From JBBDWK01 sp040902885 (GTDB lineage: Bacteria; Acidobacteriota; Terriglobia; Bryobacterales; Bryobacteraceae), in assembly GCA_040902885.1 (NCBI GenBank), contig JBBDWK010000042.1, forward strand, positions 62,001-126,000: a stretch of DNA of 64,000 bases, in the 5' to 3' direction. The notes beneath the pieces are model-generated. The model saw nothing but the letters and a program-made list of their open reading frames with translations. It had not been told where the DNA came from and did no database searches. A program made the translations under genes and the position numbers. Shown here piece by piece: positions 8,040-17,361 of the stretch (position 1 is the first letter of the stretch; each line of letters opens with the position of its first letter).

Positions 8040-9752
8040 CTACGGTCGTGAAACGCACGGGGGCGCCGTATTCAGGTCGATTGGCCCGGTCTCGCTCGAC
8101 GCGCCGGCGGAGTTGCGTAGCGTGACGAGCACTTGGCCGACCGCCTGTGGATCGCCCGTGAGGGTAAAAGTCTGGTCAAACCGGAAGGCGCCGCCCGTGA
8201 TTCCGGAGCTTGCGGCGTTCCCGAACCAACCGGAGAAGTCGGCGGAAACGTCGCGGGAAAGCGTGGTGGTCTGGAGAGAGCGGCCCGGAGCCGCGACGAA
8301 GCGGAATATCGCCTCGCTCATTTGGCGCGTGTTCGTCAAGCCGGGGATGCACATCTCGAAGACGTTTCCGGAACGGCGCACGGAAATATCCGGGCCCCGA
8401 AGTCGCGGAGGCTCGGGGGCCATGGTGAGGTCCACACCCGGCGGGACGCAAACTGCCGGATTCGCGGTGCAAACGTCCGCCGCGGCGGGATTGTTGCCGA
8501 TCTGAATCGTGCCTCGCAGGCGCAGCGTGCCGAACACCGTGCCAGCGCGGACGCGGAGCGGAGCGCCGCAGGCGGGAAGAATACAACCCGCCGGAATCGT
8601 GTACGGTATGGAACGCGGGAGAGCTGTGCCGGAGATGAAACCGATCTGGCCGTTTCCGCCTCCGGGCGCCGCGGTCTCCAGGTCCAGCGAAACGCTTCCC
8701 CCGACAGCCAGCGAAGTCGCGCGCAGCAGGCCGATGTTCAAAGAAAGCTCCTGATCTGGCGCCACCGCGTTGCCCTCGGGCGCGCCCTGAACCGTCACGG
8801 CTGGCAGCGCTTCCACATCGACCGACACCGTCTGGGTTGCTTCGGCCGGGGTTGCGGGAGAAGCATCAGCCGCCACGGAGATGAAACGGAAGGACTGCGG
8901 ATCGCCCGTGACGGGCGCGACAAACGTAAAGGTGGCGAGTGAGTCGTCGTTGGGCGCGGGCGTGATCGTCAGCCCGGGCGGCGCGGGAGCGTTCGGCGCC
9001 GCGCGACTTGACCAGCTAAACGGACGAGTGCCTCCGGTGGCGCGAATCTGGGTAGAGAAGCGCAGGCCCGATACGACTGCCCCTGTGGGCTGGGGTGCAA
9101 TCGTGGGAGCTGGGTTGATCGTAACTTCAGATAATGTGTTGGTCCGGAGAGCAGTCGATCCCGAGAACACCTCGACATAAAGCGGAACCGGGCCAAGTGT
9201 CTCCAACATCGTGGCCGGGAGCGTTGACGACGCCAGGCTGCTGCTGGGATGAAGGCCCGACACGGGAGCAAATATCGGCGTTCCGGGCCGATTCAGGAAA
9301 ACCCGTGAACCGCTCCCGAAACCATAGCCGTACACGGTGACCGGCAGCGAGGGGCGGTCCACCGTAGTCCGTTTGGGTTCGACGGCGCAGAAGGCGAACG
9401 CCGCGGTACCGTCGGTGAGATCAATGGTAAGCGCTCCCGGATGAACAACCGTACCGGTGAGCACCTGCAAGCTCGCGCTGCCGAAACCTATATCCGCCGC
9501 CGCGGAGGGCGGCACGCGGACCGTGACCCGAAGTTCCGTCGAATCGATGAAACGGGTCGGCAGGGCCACTGTGCGGTTGGATTGAGTGAGACGTACCAGG
9601 GTGGCAGTAGTATAGTCTCGTCCTCGGATAGTGAGGAAGACTTCGCCTCCCCGATCCTCGATAGACTGCGGGCACACACTCTGTAGCAGAACCTGGGCCT
9701 GCGCCAAGACGCCGGCGAGCGAGGTAGCGGCGATCGCGAGGCGCGATTTCAT
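8040..9752 (-). CDS. Exported multi-domain IPT/Ig-like adhesion-type protein
   Basis: 570 residues with a signal peptide (MKSRLAIAATSLAGVLAQA). The body is beta-rich and repetitive: an IPT/TIG-like segment near residue 30 (VCPQSIEDRGGEVFLTIRG), a second around 115-200 (YGYGFGSGSRVFLN), then an Ig-like stretch with TQIRATGGTRPFSWS. No enzymatic motif is visible. It is separated by 7 bp from the TIR gene and overlaps the preceding gene by 4 bp. A surface or periplasmic binding role is inferred from composition. Confidence 0.75.
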   Translation of the reverse strand: MKSRLAIAATSLAGVLAQAQVLLQSVCPQSIEDRGGEVFLTIRGRDYTTATLVRLTQSNRTVALPTRFIDSTELRVTVRVPPSAAADIGFGSASLQVLTGTVVHPGALTIDLTDGTAAFAFCAVEPKRTTVDRPSLPVTVYGYGFGSGSRVFLNRPGTPIFAPVSGLHPSSSLASSTLPATMLETLGPVPLYVEVFSGSTALRTNTLSEVTINPAPTIAPQPTGAVVSGLRFSTQIRATGGTRPFSWSSRAAPNAPAPPGLTITPAPNDDSLATFTFVAPVTGDPQSFRFISVAADASPATPAEATQTVSVDVEALPAVTVQGAPEGNAVAPDQELSLNIGLLRATSLAVGGSVSLDLETAAPGGGNGQIGFISGTALPRSIPYTIPAGCILPACGAPLRVRAGTVFGTLRLRGTIQIGNNPAAADVCTANPAVCVPPGVDLTMAPEPPRLRGPDISVRRSGNVFEMCIPGLTNTRQMSEAIFRFVAAPGRSLQTTTLSRDVSADFSGWFGNAASSGITGGAFRFDQTFTLTGDPQAVGQVLVTLRNSAGASSETGPIDLNTAPPCVSRP

Positions 9753-10708
9753 GGCTGGACCCCTTCAGAACTGGCCCAGACCGCCGAGACCACACGGGGT
9801 GTATCCGAGCCGGAGTCGAGCAGCATCACAGTATCGGAATCGGGCGTCGCCGCAAGGAACAGGGCAGGGCCGAGGGGAACAAGTTGCGTGGGCTGGGCGG
9901 GACATTCGAGCCGCCCCCCCTCGCCAGTTTCGGCGTCGATGAAGAAGATTTGCCGGAGCGCGCTATCAGCCACGAAGACGCGCTTCGTTGAATCGGCCGC
10001 GACCGCCGATGGGCGCTCGAGCCCCGCCGAAGAATCCAGGATCACCTTGCAGGCCAGCGTCGATGACGAACACGACAGGACTTCGCGAGTTCCGGGGTCG
10101 GCAAAGACGAAGCCGTCCGCTCCAGGCAGAAACGCGGCGACGGCGCCGGCCGCAACTTCGCGAATCGGGACCGGCTCGCGGTCGTCGCTGAGCAACCAGG
10201 CGCGCGAGCCGGAGTCGCTTTCGGCGATTGCCAGAACGCGGCCGGCGTCCCCGCTGACCGCGGCCAGCCGGAATCGCTCCGGCGCCGGCCAAGGATGCAC
10301 CCGATGAACGATAGGCCGCTCGCCGCGCCAGGTGAGAACCGTGATCTCACGGCTCGGATAATATGCGATGGCTATGGCGCGTCCCGAGGCGCTGATGACG
10401 ACGGAATCCGGGTTGTCGGGCACTGCCGGACGGGAAACGAGGCGCTTGCGATAATCCCACACACTGAAGACGCCGTTTTCGTCGACCCCCGCGAGCAGCC
10501 CTTCCCGGGGCGAGTCGGCGCCGCGCAGCCCGGCGGGAGCCAGCGGAACCGGGCCGGCCAGCACCGAAGAACCGGGGGAACCCAGCACGCGCACCACTCC
10601 TCCCGACCGGAGATCCATGAACTCGGCCAGGACAGGTTCAGCTACCTTGCCTTCCTGCGCCAGCCCATGCGCGGCCACCGCCAGCAGGCATACGCTCCAG
10701 CGGTTCAT
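9749..10708 (-). CDS. Exported beta-propeller-like protein of the TIR operon
   Basis: 319 residues starting with a signal peptide (MNRWSVCLLAVAAHGLAQ). The chain shows repeated short units of the type GVDENGVFSVWD, ISASGRAIAIAYYPSREI, AVAADSTKRVFVADSALRQI and GPALFLAATPDSDTVMLLD, which read like blades of a beta propeller. It starts directly at the end of the previous gene (0 bp) and its stop overlaps the next start by 4 bp. No catalytic motif seen; ligand unknown. Confidence 0.7.
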   Translation of the reverse strand: MNRWSVCLLAVAAHGLAQEGKVAEPVLAEFMDLRSGGVVRVLGSPGSSVLAGPVPLAPAGLRGADSPREGLLAGVDENGVFSVWDYRKRLVSRPAVPDNPDSVVISASGRAIAIAYYPSREITVLTWRGERPIVHRVHPWPAPERFRLAAVSGDAGRVLAIAESDSGSRAWLLSDDREPVPIREVAAGAVAAFLPGADGFVFADPGTREVLSCSSSTLACKVILDSSAGLERPSAVAADSTKRVFVADSALRQIFFIDAETGEGGRLECPAQPTQLVPLGPALFLAATPDSDTVMLLDSGSDTPRVVSAVWASSEGVQP

Positions 10709-11311
10709 CTACGGTGCTCCTACGCGCCCAGGTCCGAAGCCGATGACCGGGGGAGGCAACTGCCCGCCGCCATTGCCCGCGTCGCCGTTTCTCGTGCCGA
10801 AGTATGCGCCGAGTCCGGCTGCCGCGGCGCCTCCGAGAATCCAGAGGGTCTTGGAAGGAAAAGCGGCGTTGCGTATTTCAAATGACCGGTTGCCCACATA
10901 GCGGGTGCCGCTGGGGTCAACAAAGTCGACTTCGAGGATCAACTCGTAAGCGCCCCTCGCCTCGTTGGCGACCACTCCGCGCATCGTGAACTCGCCGTTA
11001 TCGTTGGTCCAGAATTGCGCCTCGTTCTTGCCGGTTTCGACGATTGTCCCGCTGGGGCCCGACCCGGGCGTCCGCGCCCGCACGAGCACCGCGGCCGCGG
11101 GTTGCCGCCGGTTGCGCCGCGTCACGCGGAACTGGGCATCCTGGAGAATGCGCTCGCCGGGGCGCCCTTTGTATGTTGCGAGGGCGAGCTTCACCGGGTC
11201 AATGTCGACTTCCTCGATCTGTTTGACGGGCACAGTCCGCTGGGCCGGAAGCTCTGCCCCAATCAGGACGGCGACGCTTAACCACGCAAGCACTCGGCGC
11301 CTTGTTCCCAT
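10709..11311 (-). CDS. Exported hypothetical protein, first gene of the TIR operon
   Basis: 200 residues. Signal peptide MGTRRRVLAWLSVAVLIGAE, a beta-rich middle (AQFWTNDNGEFTMRGVV and ELILEVDFVDPSGTRYVG look like one Ig or carboxypeptidase-regulatory-like fold), and a C-terminal hydrophobic helix LWILGGAAAAGLGAYFG followed by a Gly/Pro-rich tail. It could be a periplasmic domain anchored by its C-terminal helix. It leads the five-gene operon and lies 65 bp from the divergent caspase gene. Not recognised as a named family. Confidence 0.65.
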   Translation of the reverse strand: MGTRRRVLAWLSVAVLIGAELPAQRTVPVKQIEEVDIDPVKLALATYKGRPGERILQDAQFRVTRRNRRQPAAAVLVRARTPGSGPSGTIVETGKNEAQFWTNDNGEFTMRGVVANEARGAYELILEVDFVDPSGTRYVGNRSFEIRNAAFPSKTLWILGGAAAAGLGAYFGTRNGDAGNGGGQLPPPVIGFGPGRVGAP

Positions 11312-11333
11312 GAGAGTGCCCCCTCTCTATAAT
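11303..11333 (+). promoter_or_regulatory. Candidate promoter for the caspase gene in the divergent spacer
   Basis: A perfect TATAAT at 11328-11333 lies 43 bp before the caspase ATG, with weak -35 matches (TTCCCA with 17 bp, or TTGTTC with 19 bp). The same bases read on the minus strand as ATTATAGAG and could serve as the -10 region for the TIR operon, so the two promoters may overlap. Inferred from sequence only. Confidence 0.4.
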
Positions 11334-11376
11334 TTTTCCGAAGCCGGATTTTGCCTGTTACAGTATATTCAGGATT

Positions 11377-13608
11377 ATGCGGCAGCCTGTCAAGCGGAAA
11401 GATGGGTTTCCGTTTCGGCGTGCTGTTCTGGCGGCGCTGATCTTGCTTCGAGCCGCGGCGCCGGCGGCCGGCGAGACATACACGGTTCTAATCGGAATTT
11501 CGAATTACGGCCCGAGAATGGACTTGGCGCCGCATGAAATTCTCGTCTTCCCGGAAACCGATGCGCAGGCCATTTATACCAGCCTGCTCAGTCCCGTGGG
11601 CTTAAAGGTGAACCCGGCGTATGTTCGGCTGTTGCTCGGAAGCGAGGCGAAGCTCGACGCCATCGGTTCGGCGCTCGAGTGGCTGAAAAACGCGCGCGAA
11701 GCGGATACCGTCATCATCTACTTCTCGGGCCACGGGCATTTCGAGAACGGCGCCGGATACATCGTGCCTTGGGACGCCGACCGGTCCAGGCTGGCAGCCA
11801 CCAGCTACTCCATGCGCCGTCTGGATGCGCTGTTGACCAGCGGAATTCGCGCCAGGGGACGAATTCTATTTGCCGACGCGTGCCACAGCGGCGCGCTGAA
11901 CCAGTCCGTCAGCCAGACCGAGGGGTTGCGGCAGTCGATTCTCGCAGCCGCCGAGCCCGTTTTCAAGCTCGTGGCGAGCGCCGCGAATCAGACCGCCAAG
12001 GAGTTCCGGCGGCGCGAGGACCGGCACACGTTGTTTGGGCAGTTCCTGGTGCACGGGATGGAAGGGTGGGCGGACGAGAATTGCGACGGATCGGTGACGG
12101 CGCGGGAACTCGCCGGCTATGTTGAAACGCAAGTCCGCCAGGAGACACAGGGGACGCAACAGCCGAGCGCGCGCATTGCAGGGTCGCTCGGCGGGATGGT
12201 GATCGCGCGGCAGTCGCCGCCCCGGTGCGCGGCCGGGAGCCCCCCGGCCTTCGGCAGCCTGCGGATTACGTTGCGGAATCTCTCGTGCGACGATCCGCAG
12301 TTGAGCGCGGCCATCCTGCTCGACGGCCGCCTGGCCGGCACCATCTGCAGGTCGGAGGTGTTGCGGCTGCCCGGGCTCCGGTCGGGCCGGCATGAGGTGA
12401 GCGTGTACCACCGCGCCTCGGTCCCTGCCGAGCGACGGGTTGAGATCACGGCGGGCAATGGCTCCGACATCGAGATCGAGTTGAAGCCTAAACCAGCGCC
12501 CTCAGGCAAATATCAGGCCTTGCTGAAGAGCGCGGCGGAGTTATCCGGGAAGGGCGGCGCCGGCAATCACCGCAAAGCCATCCAGGCGCTCGTCGAGGGC
12601 GAAAAGCTCGCCCCCGAGGAGGCGGAAGTCCAGCATCAGATCGGTCTGCGTCACAAGCTGATGAAAGCGAACCCCGATGCGCGCCGGCGATTCGAAGCCG
12701 CGTTGAAACTCGATCCTTCTTACTTGCCGTCCCGCATTTTGCTGGCTGACCTGTTGCTTGACGACCCATCCGCGGGACCCAGCGAGGCGATCCGGCTGCT
12801 GATGCAGGTCCGCGAGACGTTGCGCAACGAGGCGCGGGCCGGGGCGGTGCTTTCTCGCGCGTACCAGAGGGCCGAAGTGTGTTCGGAAAGCCTGAGATGG
12901 GCCGCCCCTGCCTCCGGCTGGCAAGGGAGAGACCCCGACTTCCAGGTGGAGCCTCTGCTCGAGTACGGCGACAGCCTGCTGCTGTGCGCGAAAGCCATGC
13001 CGCCGGACAGCGCGGAGAGCCTTGATTACTCCCGTAAAGCCGCGGTGCAGTTTCGGGCGGCGATCGAACGGCTGAAGCGATTCGAAAGCGGCGCGCGAGA
13101 CCGGGTGATTTACGAGATCGTACCGTTCTACTCAAAAGCCGACCCGCGAAACAAAGAACAACACGAGGCGCTCCAAGCCGACGTGTGGAAGGGACTCTGC
13201 GAGTCCGAGACCCGGGCTGGAAATGCCTGTGAGGCGATCGAGGCATGCGAGAAGTGGCGCGCGAAGCGGCCCAAGATCCCCGATGCGAGCTATCTGATGC
13301 TAATCAATCTCGTGCAGGGGGCCCGCAAGGGCGTGCAGTGCGCGGCAGCAAAGGTGAGCTGGGAAGCGGCGTGCGAGGCATACCAGAAGCTCGATCCGGC
13401 GGCGCTCGAGCCGCACGATCGCAGCGTGGCCGAGCGGCTGGCGGCGCTGATCCGGCAACACCGTTCGTGTGAGGACCGCCCGAACGGGAGAACGGCTAGG
13501 AAGGCATGGAGACCGCCCATGGGCGCTAACTTAGGCTTGGATTCCCGGCATATTGGTGAGATGAGCTGCTGGCGCTACCCGACCACTTGTCCGCACGCTC
13601 TCGAATAA
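11377..13608 (+). CDS. Exported caspase-fold (C14) protease with PEGA-like and TPR-like regions
   Basis: 743 residues. After a signal-type N-terminus (RRAVLAALILLRAAAPAAG) comes a caspase p20 domain with the catalytic pair in YFSGHGHFENG (His119) and FADACHSGAL (Cys169), and a DENCDGSVTARELAGYV segment usual after bacterial caspase cores. A beta-rich PEGA-like region (about 285-365) and helical TPR-like repeats (about 375-700) follow. Such proteases cleave after Arg/Lys or Asp and act in regulated proteolysis or cell death; in type IV Thoeris a caspase-like protease answers a TIR signal. Here export to the periplasm is suggested. The last about 40 residues look unlike the repeats and may be read-through. 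Confidence 0.9.
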   Translation: MRQPVKRKDGFPFRRAVLAALILLRAAAPAAGETYTVLIGISNYGPRMDLAPHEILVFPETDAQAIYTSLLSPVGLKVNPAYVRLLLGSEAKLDAIGSALEWLKNAREADTVIIYFSGHGHFENGAGYIVPWDADRSRLAATSYSMRRLDALLTSGIRARGRILFADACHSGALNQSVSQTEGLRQSILAAAEPVFKLVASAANQTAKEFRRREDRHTLFGQFLVHGMEGWADENCDGSVTARELAGYVETQVRQETQGTQQPSARIAGSLGGMVIARQSPPRCAAGSPPAFGSLRITLRNLSCDDPQLSAAILLDGRLAGTICRSEVLRLPGLRSGRHEVSVYHRASVPAERRVEITAGNGSDIEIELKPKPAPSGKYQALLKSAAELSGKGGAGNHRKAIQALVEGEKLAPEEAEVQHQIGLRHKLMKANPDARRRFEAALKLDPSYLPSRILLADLLLDDPSAGPSEAIRLLMQVRETLRNEARAGAVLSRAYQRAEVCSESLRWAAPASGWQGRDPDFQVEPLLEYGDSLLLCAKAMPPDSAESLDYSRKAAVQFRAAIERLKRFESGARDRVIYEIVPFYSKADPRNKEQHEALQADVWKGLCESETRAGNACEAIEACEKWRAKRPKIPDASYLMLINLVQGARKGVQCAAAKVSWEAACEAYQKLDPAALEPHDRSVAERLAALIRQHRSCEDRPNGRTARKAWRPPMGANLGLDSRHIGEMSCWRYPTTCPHALE

Positions 13609-13817
13609 GACTTCAGGACTACCAGACCGGCCACGGCGCGAACCACCAGCGATCTGAGCCAACTTCCGGTTGGGCCGTGATGCGAGCACGATCGAAGAGA
13701 CCGATCACTTCTACGAGACGGGCGTTCGAACGGCAAACTGAGCGGTTGTTTGAGGTCTAAACGATGACATCCGTTATCCTCTATCAAAGCCCAACGTTCT
13801 GGTTTCGTTAAGGACAA

Positions 13818-15194
13818 TCAGTCCAACTCCGGAGAGGTGCGGCCTGGCGATTCTTGGGGTATACGCACGAGAATCACCGAACCGACGATTCCAGCGCACA
13901 GGGAGGCCATCAGGACGCCGAGCTTTGCCGCCGTGAGGTGCGCGTCATTGGTGAAAGCCAAACCCGTCATGAAAAGCGACATCGTGAACCCGATCCCGGC
14001 CAGCCAACCCGCGCCGTGAATATGCTTCCATGAGACGTTCTCGGGAAGAGACGCCAGACCCAATCGCACCGCCAGCCATGAGGCAAGTGTTACGCCGATC
14101 GGTTTCCCAAAGACCAGCCCGAGCACGACACCGAGCGTTATGGGTTGGGCCACAACCTTTCCAAGATCGCCGGAGAGCGACACTCCTGCGTTAGCCAGCG
14201 CAAAGAGGGGCATAATCAGAAACGTAACCCACGGATGGAGAGCATATTCCAACCTGTGAAGCGGCGGTTGCACTTTCTCGCAAGCGTCCTCCAGTGCTTC
14301 TACCGCGGTTTGCTGTTCAATGTCGCTCAGAATGTCGAAAGGTTCTGTTTCAGCGGCTCTTTCAAAGTGGTCAAGCACCGCGCGGCCATGCCCCAGAAAC
14401 TCACGTTGGTTGATAGCGGTGCGGCTCGGGATCACGAAGGCAAGGAGTATACCGGCAATGGTCGCGTGAATTCCAGACTGCAACACGGTCATCCACAGCA
14501 CCGCGCCAATCAGTGCGTAGGGAAGCGGATGCCGCACGCCGAGGCGGTTTGCCGCCAGCGCCAACAGGAGGCAGAAAGCCGCGACTCCGAGCGCTCCCCA
14601 TGCCAGATTAGCCGTGTAGAACACGGCGATGACAAGCACGGCGGCAATGTCATCGACAATCGCCAGCGCCGTCAAAAACACCTTGAGTCCAAGCGGTACG
14701 CGATCACCGAGGAGGGCCATCACTCCAATGGCGAATGCAATATCGGTGGCCATCGGGATGCCCCAGCCGCGAGCGCCCGGGCCGTTTGCATTGAGGAAAG
14801 TGTACAGAAGGGCCGGAACCACGACGCCACCCAGCGCCGCCAGAATGGGAAGCGCGGCCTGACGCGGAGAGGCCAGCTCCCCGGCCAGCAGCTGCCGCTT
14901 GATTTCCAAACCCACAACGAAGAAGAACACAGCCATGAGAGCGTCGTTGACCCAGAAGTGAAGCTCGTTGCTCAAATTGAAACTGCCCAACCCTACCGTG
15001 AACGGCGTATGCCACAAAGCCGTGTAGTGGTGCGCCCAAGGTGAGTTGGCCCAGACAAGAGCCACTACTGTGCAAGCCAACAGCAGAATACCGCCGGAGG
15101 TTTCCCGACCGGCAAACTCCTGAAAGGGTCGCACGAGCGTCACGATCGGCGTTTTCTCTGGCGTGATGCGTTGGGGGTTGACCACTGGAACCAT
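13818..15194 (-). CDS. nhaA: Na+/H+ antiporter NhaA
   Basis: 458 residues with the full NhaA text: ETSGGILLLACTVVALVWAN, FFFVVGLEIKRQLLAGEL, the ATDIAFAIGVMALLG segment, and AIVDDIAAVLVIAVFY with the paired aspartates that bind Na+/H+ in the family. About 11-12 hydrophobic segments. NhaA exports Na+ using inward protons and manages pH and salt stress. It is monocistronic; the 209 bp to the preceding caspase gene holds no convincing gene. Confidence 0.95.
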   Translation of the reverse strand: MVPVVNPQRITPEKTPIVTLVRPFQEFAGRETSGGILLLACTVVALVWANSPWAHHYTALWHTPFTVGLGSFNLSNELHFWVNDALMAVFFFVVGLEIKRQLLAGELASPRQAALPILAALGGVVVPALLYTFLNANGPGARGWGIPMATDIAFAIGVMALLGDRVPLGLKVFLTALAIVDDIAAVLVIAVFYTANLAWGALGVAAFCLLLALAANRLGVRHPLPYALIGAVLWMTVLQSGIHATIAGILLAFVIPSRTAINQREFLGHGRAVLDHFERAAETEPFDILSDIEQQTAVEALEDACEKVQPPLHRLEYALHPWVTFLIMPLFALANAGVSLSGDLGKVVAQPITLGVVLGLVFGKPIGVTLASWLAVRLGLASLPENVSWKHIHGAGWLAGIGFTMSLFMTGLAFTNDAHLTAAKLGVLMASLCAGIVGSVILVRIPQESPGRTSPELD

Positions 15195-15324
15195 TGTCCC
15201 AGGGAAACCATCGCTTAAAGAAAGTGAAGTGTTGCGCAGCCCGACAGCTTTGAATTATCCGGCGTCACCGTCACTTGTCCGTGTCGTGGGCATGTCGGAC
15301 TTGTGCCGTTGGGACCAGGTGCGG

Positions 15325-16677
15325 CTACAGCAGGTCCAGCCACGTAGCACCGCCCACTGGCGGCTCGCGTTTGTGGAGCGGCGGGAGGAAATCGTACGTC
15401 TGGTGCATCCAGGCGCTGAGGCGGCGCTGCAGACCGGCGAGCACTTCAGCGTGATCCGGGCTGGTCGCCAGGTTGTGGAACTCGTTCGGGTCGCGATCGA
15501 GATCGTACAGTTCCAGAAGGGGGCGCGAGGGATCGAGCAGGCGCATGTGCACAGGGCTCAGTTCCCCTTTGCGCGCGAGCTCCAGGTAAGACTGCCAGGT
15601 GGGCGAGGCCGCCAGATCGCTCGCCGGACGGTATGGGTAGCGGCCGGCGGCGTTGTAGATGAGCTTGTAGCGCTCGGCTCGGATGGAGCGGATGGGATCG
15701 AAGGTGTTGTGCCAGTTGCGCTCGGCGAAAACCTCGCTCCGCCCCTGATGAGACCGGCCTTCGAGAACCGGGAGAAAGCTCGCGCCCTGCATTTTCCGGG
15801 GTTTCGCAATGCCCGCGGCGTCCAGCCATGTGACCGGCAGATCCACGTGCGAGACCATCTCTCGCGTCACGCTTCCCGGCCGGATCTTCCCCGGCCACCA
15901 CGCCAGCATGGGAACGCGAATGCCCGGGTCGTAACAGCCTCCTTTCGCCCGCGGGAATGGCATGCCGTTGTCGCCGGTCATGACGACCAGAGTATTCCCG
16001 GACAGACCACGATCCTGGAGCAACTGAAAGATCCGGCCGCTGTCCGAGTCCATGCGCGCGATGGCGTCGTAGTACTGGGCGATGTCGGCGCGAATCGCCG
16101 GGGAATCGGGAAGGAACGGCGGCACGTGCACCTTGGCGGCATCGTGGGGCGGCGAAAAGGCGCCTTTGCGATACGGCCGATGGGGATCGGTGAAGCCCAC
16201 GTGGAGGAAGAACGGCCGGCTGCCGGGCAGCGCGTCGAAGAAGCGCTCGAACGGCTCGCGTGCGCTGCCGTAGTAGTGGAAGCGCTTGTTGAATTCATCG
16301 CCCTGGTGTACCTTGCGGAATGCGCCGGTGAAATATCCGCGCTCCTTGAGAGGCTCCAGAAAGCTGGGCTCCCACTCCGGCATGGGCGTGTGCAGCCGCG
16401 AAGTCGAAGTCGTATGCGGCGTGCAGCCCGTGAAAATGGAAGAGCGGTTGGGGCTGCACTGGGGCGAAGCGACGAAGGCCCGCTCGAAGCGCATTCCCTC
16501 GCGGGCCATGCGATCCAGGTTGGGCGTATGAATCGCGTTGTTCCCATAACAGCCCAAGTCGGGAAAGCTATGGTCGTCCGAGATAAGAAACACCAGGTTT
16601 GGAAGACTGCCCGGCGCCTGCGCGGCGCTCGCCGCGCCCAGACCGGCGGATTGCAATAAGGAACGGCGGGATAACAT
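15325..16677 (-). CDS. Exported Cys-type sulfatase
   Basis: 450 residues of the alkaline phosphatase/sulfatase superfamily. A Tat-like N-terminus (MLSRRSLLQSAGLGAASAA) is followed by PNLVFLISDDHSFPDLGCYG with the metal-binding Asp pair, and C-S-P-N-R (Cys74 to Arg78), the CxPxR site that formylglycine-generating enzyme converts to formylglycine. HVGFTDPHRPY and VVMTGDNGMPF supply further active-site residues. Substrate unknown; members desulfate polysaccharides or aryl sulfates. It starts immediately after the stop of the ankyrin gene. Confidence 0.93.
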   Translation of the reverse strand: MLSRRSLLQSAGLGAASAAQAPGSLPNLVFLISDDHSFPDLGCYGNNAIHTPNLDRMAREGMRFERAFVASPQCSPNRSSIFTGCTPHTTSTSRLHTPMPEWEPSFLEPLKERGYFTGAFRKVHQGDEFNKRFHYYGSAREPFERFFDALPGSRPFFLHVGFTDPHRPYRKGAFSPPHDAAKVHVPPFLPDSPAIRADIAQYYDAIARMDSDSGRIFQLLQDRGLSGNTLVVMTGDNGMPFPRAKGGCYDPGIRVPMLAWWPGKIRPGSVTREMVSHVDLPVTWLDAAGIAKPRKMQGASFLPVLEGRSHQGRSEVFAERNWHNTFDPIRSIRAERYKLIYNAAGRYPYRPASDLAASPTWQSYLELARKGELSPVHMRLLDPSRPLLELYDLDRDPNEFHNLATSPDHAEVLAGLQRRLSAWMHQTYDFLPPLHKREPPVGGATWLDLL

Positions 16678-17361
16678 TCAGGTCTCTTGGCCCTCGGAAA
16701 GCATTTGCACAACGGGGTGATGGCCGCGCGCCTCGGCCATATCGCGCGGGCTGCGCCCGTCGTCGGATCTCATACTGGCATCGGCGCCATGCGCCAGCAG
16801 GAGCCGCACCATCTCCTTCTGGCCGTTGCCCGCGGCCGTATGTAAGGGCGTGTAGCCCGCTTGCTGGCGCGCATTGACCTCCGCGCCGCCGGCCAGCAGG
16901 GCCTCGGCGATCTCCGCGTGCCGCCCGGCCACGGCGGCGTGCAGGGGCGTGACGCGCATGGGATTGCGGGCCGCGGCGTGCACGTCCGCGCCGCTCCCCA
17001 GCAGAAACTCGGCCACATCCCGGCGTCCGAAAAAGCAGGCAAGACTCAGCGGTGTGAAGCCGTCGTGGGAGTATAAATGAATGCTGGCGGGGTCATTGGA
17101 GGCCAGCGCGCGCACACGATCCAGATCGCCAATGGCCGACGCTTCGAAGATAGTCAGCGGCGCGCCCGCTTGGAGCAGCCAATCCACCATCTCCGTGCGC
17201 CCTCGGTAAGCCGCTGCGATCAGTGGACTGTCCCCGTTCTGGTTACGGGCGCCGATGAGTTCGGGGGCGGCCGTCAAAAGCTGCTCGAAGCGCTGCAGAT
17301 CGCCGGTTGCGATACAGTCGAATAACTCATCGGGGGACCGCTTCTGGCTGGCCATCTCCAT
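16678..17361 (-). CDS. Ankyrin-repeat protein
   Basis: 227 residues made almost entirely of ankyrin repeats, for example NGDSPLIAAAYRGRTEMVDW, HDGFTPLSLACFFGRRDVAE, TPLHAAVAGRHAEIAEALL and YTPLHTAAGNGQKEMVRLLL, about six units. No signal peptide, so cytoplasmic. These repeats bind protein partners; the partner is not evident. The start overlaps the end of the phosphatase gene by 35 bp (29 bp if Met3 is used) and the stop abuts the sulfatase start, so the three are probably co-transcribed. Confidence 0.85.
   Translation of the reverse strand: MEMASQKRSPDELFDCIATGDLQRFEQLLTAAPELIGARNQNGDSPLIAAAYRGRTEMVDWLLQAGAPLTIFEASAIGDLDRVRALASNDPASIHLYSHDGFTPLSLACFFGRRDVAEFLLGSGADVHAAARNPMRVTPLHAAVAGRHAEIAEALLAGGAEVNARQQAGYTPLHTAAGNGQKEMVRLLLAHGADASMRSDDGRSPRDMAEARGHHPVVQMLSEGQET

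Noticed and set aside
13575..13817. 80-residue frame on the minus strand between the caspase and nhaA genes
   Set aside because: No ribosome binding site, biased composition, overlaps the caspase 3' end, and no family likeness.
14145..15044. 299-residue plus-strand frame inside nhaA
   Set aside because: Opposite strand of a gene with full NhaA motifs; the translation is charged and unstructured, as expected of a shadow.
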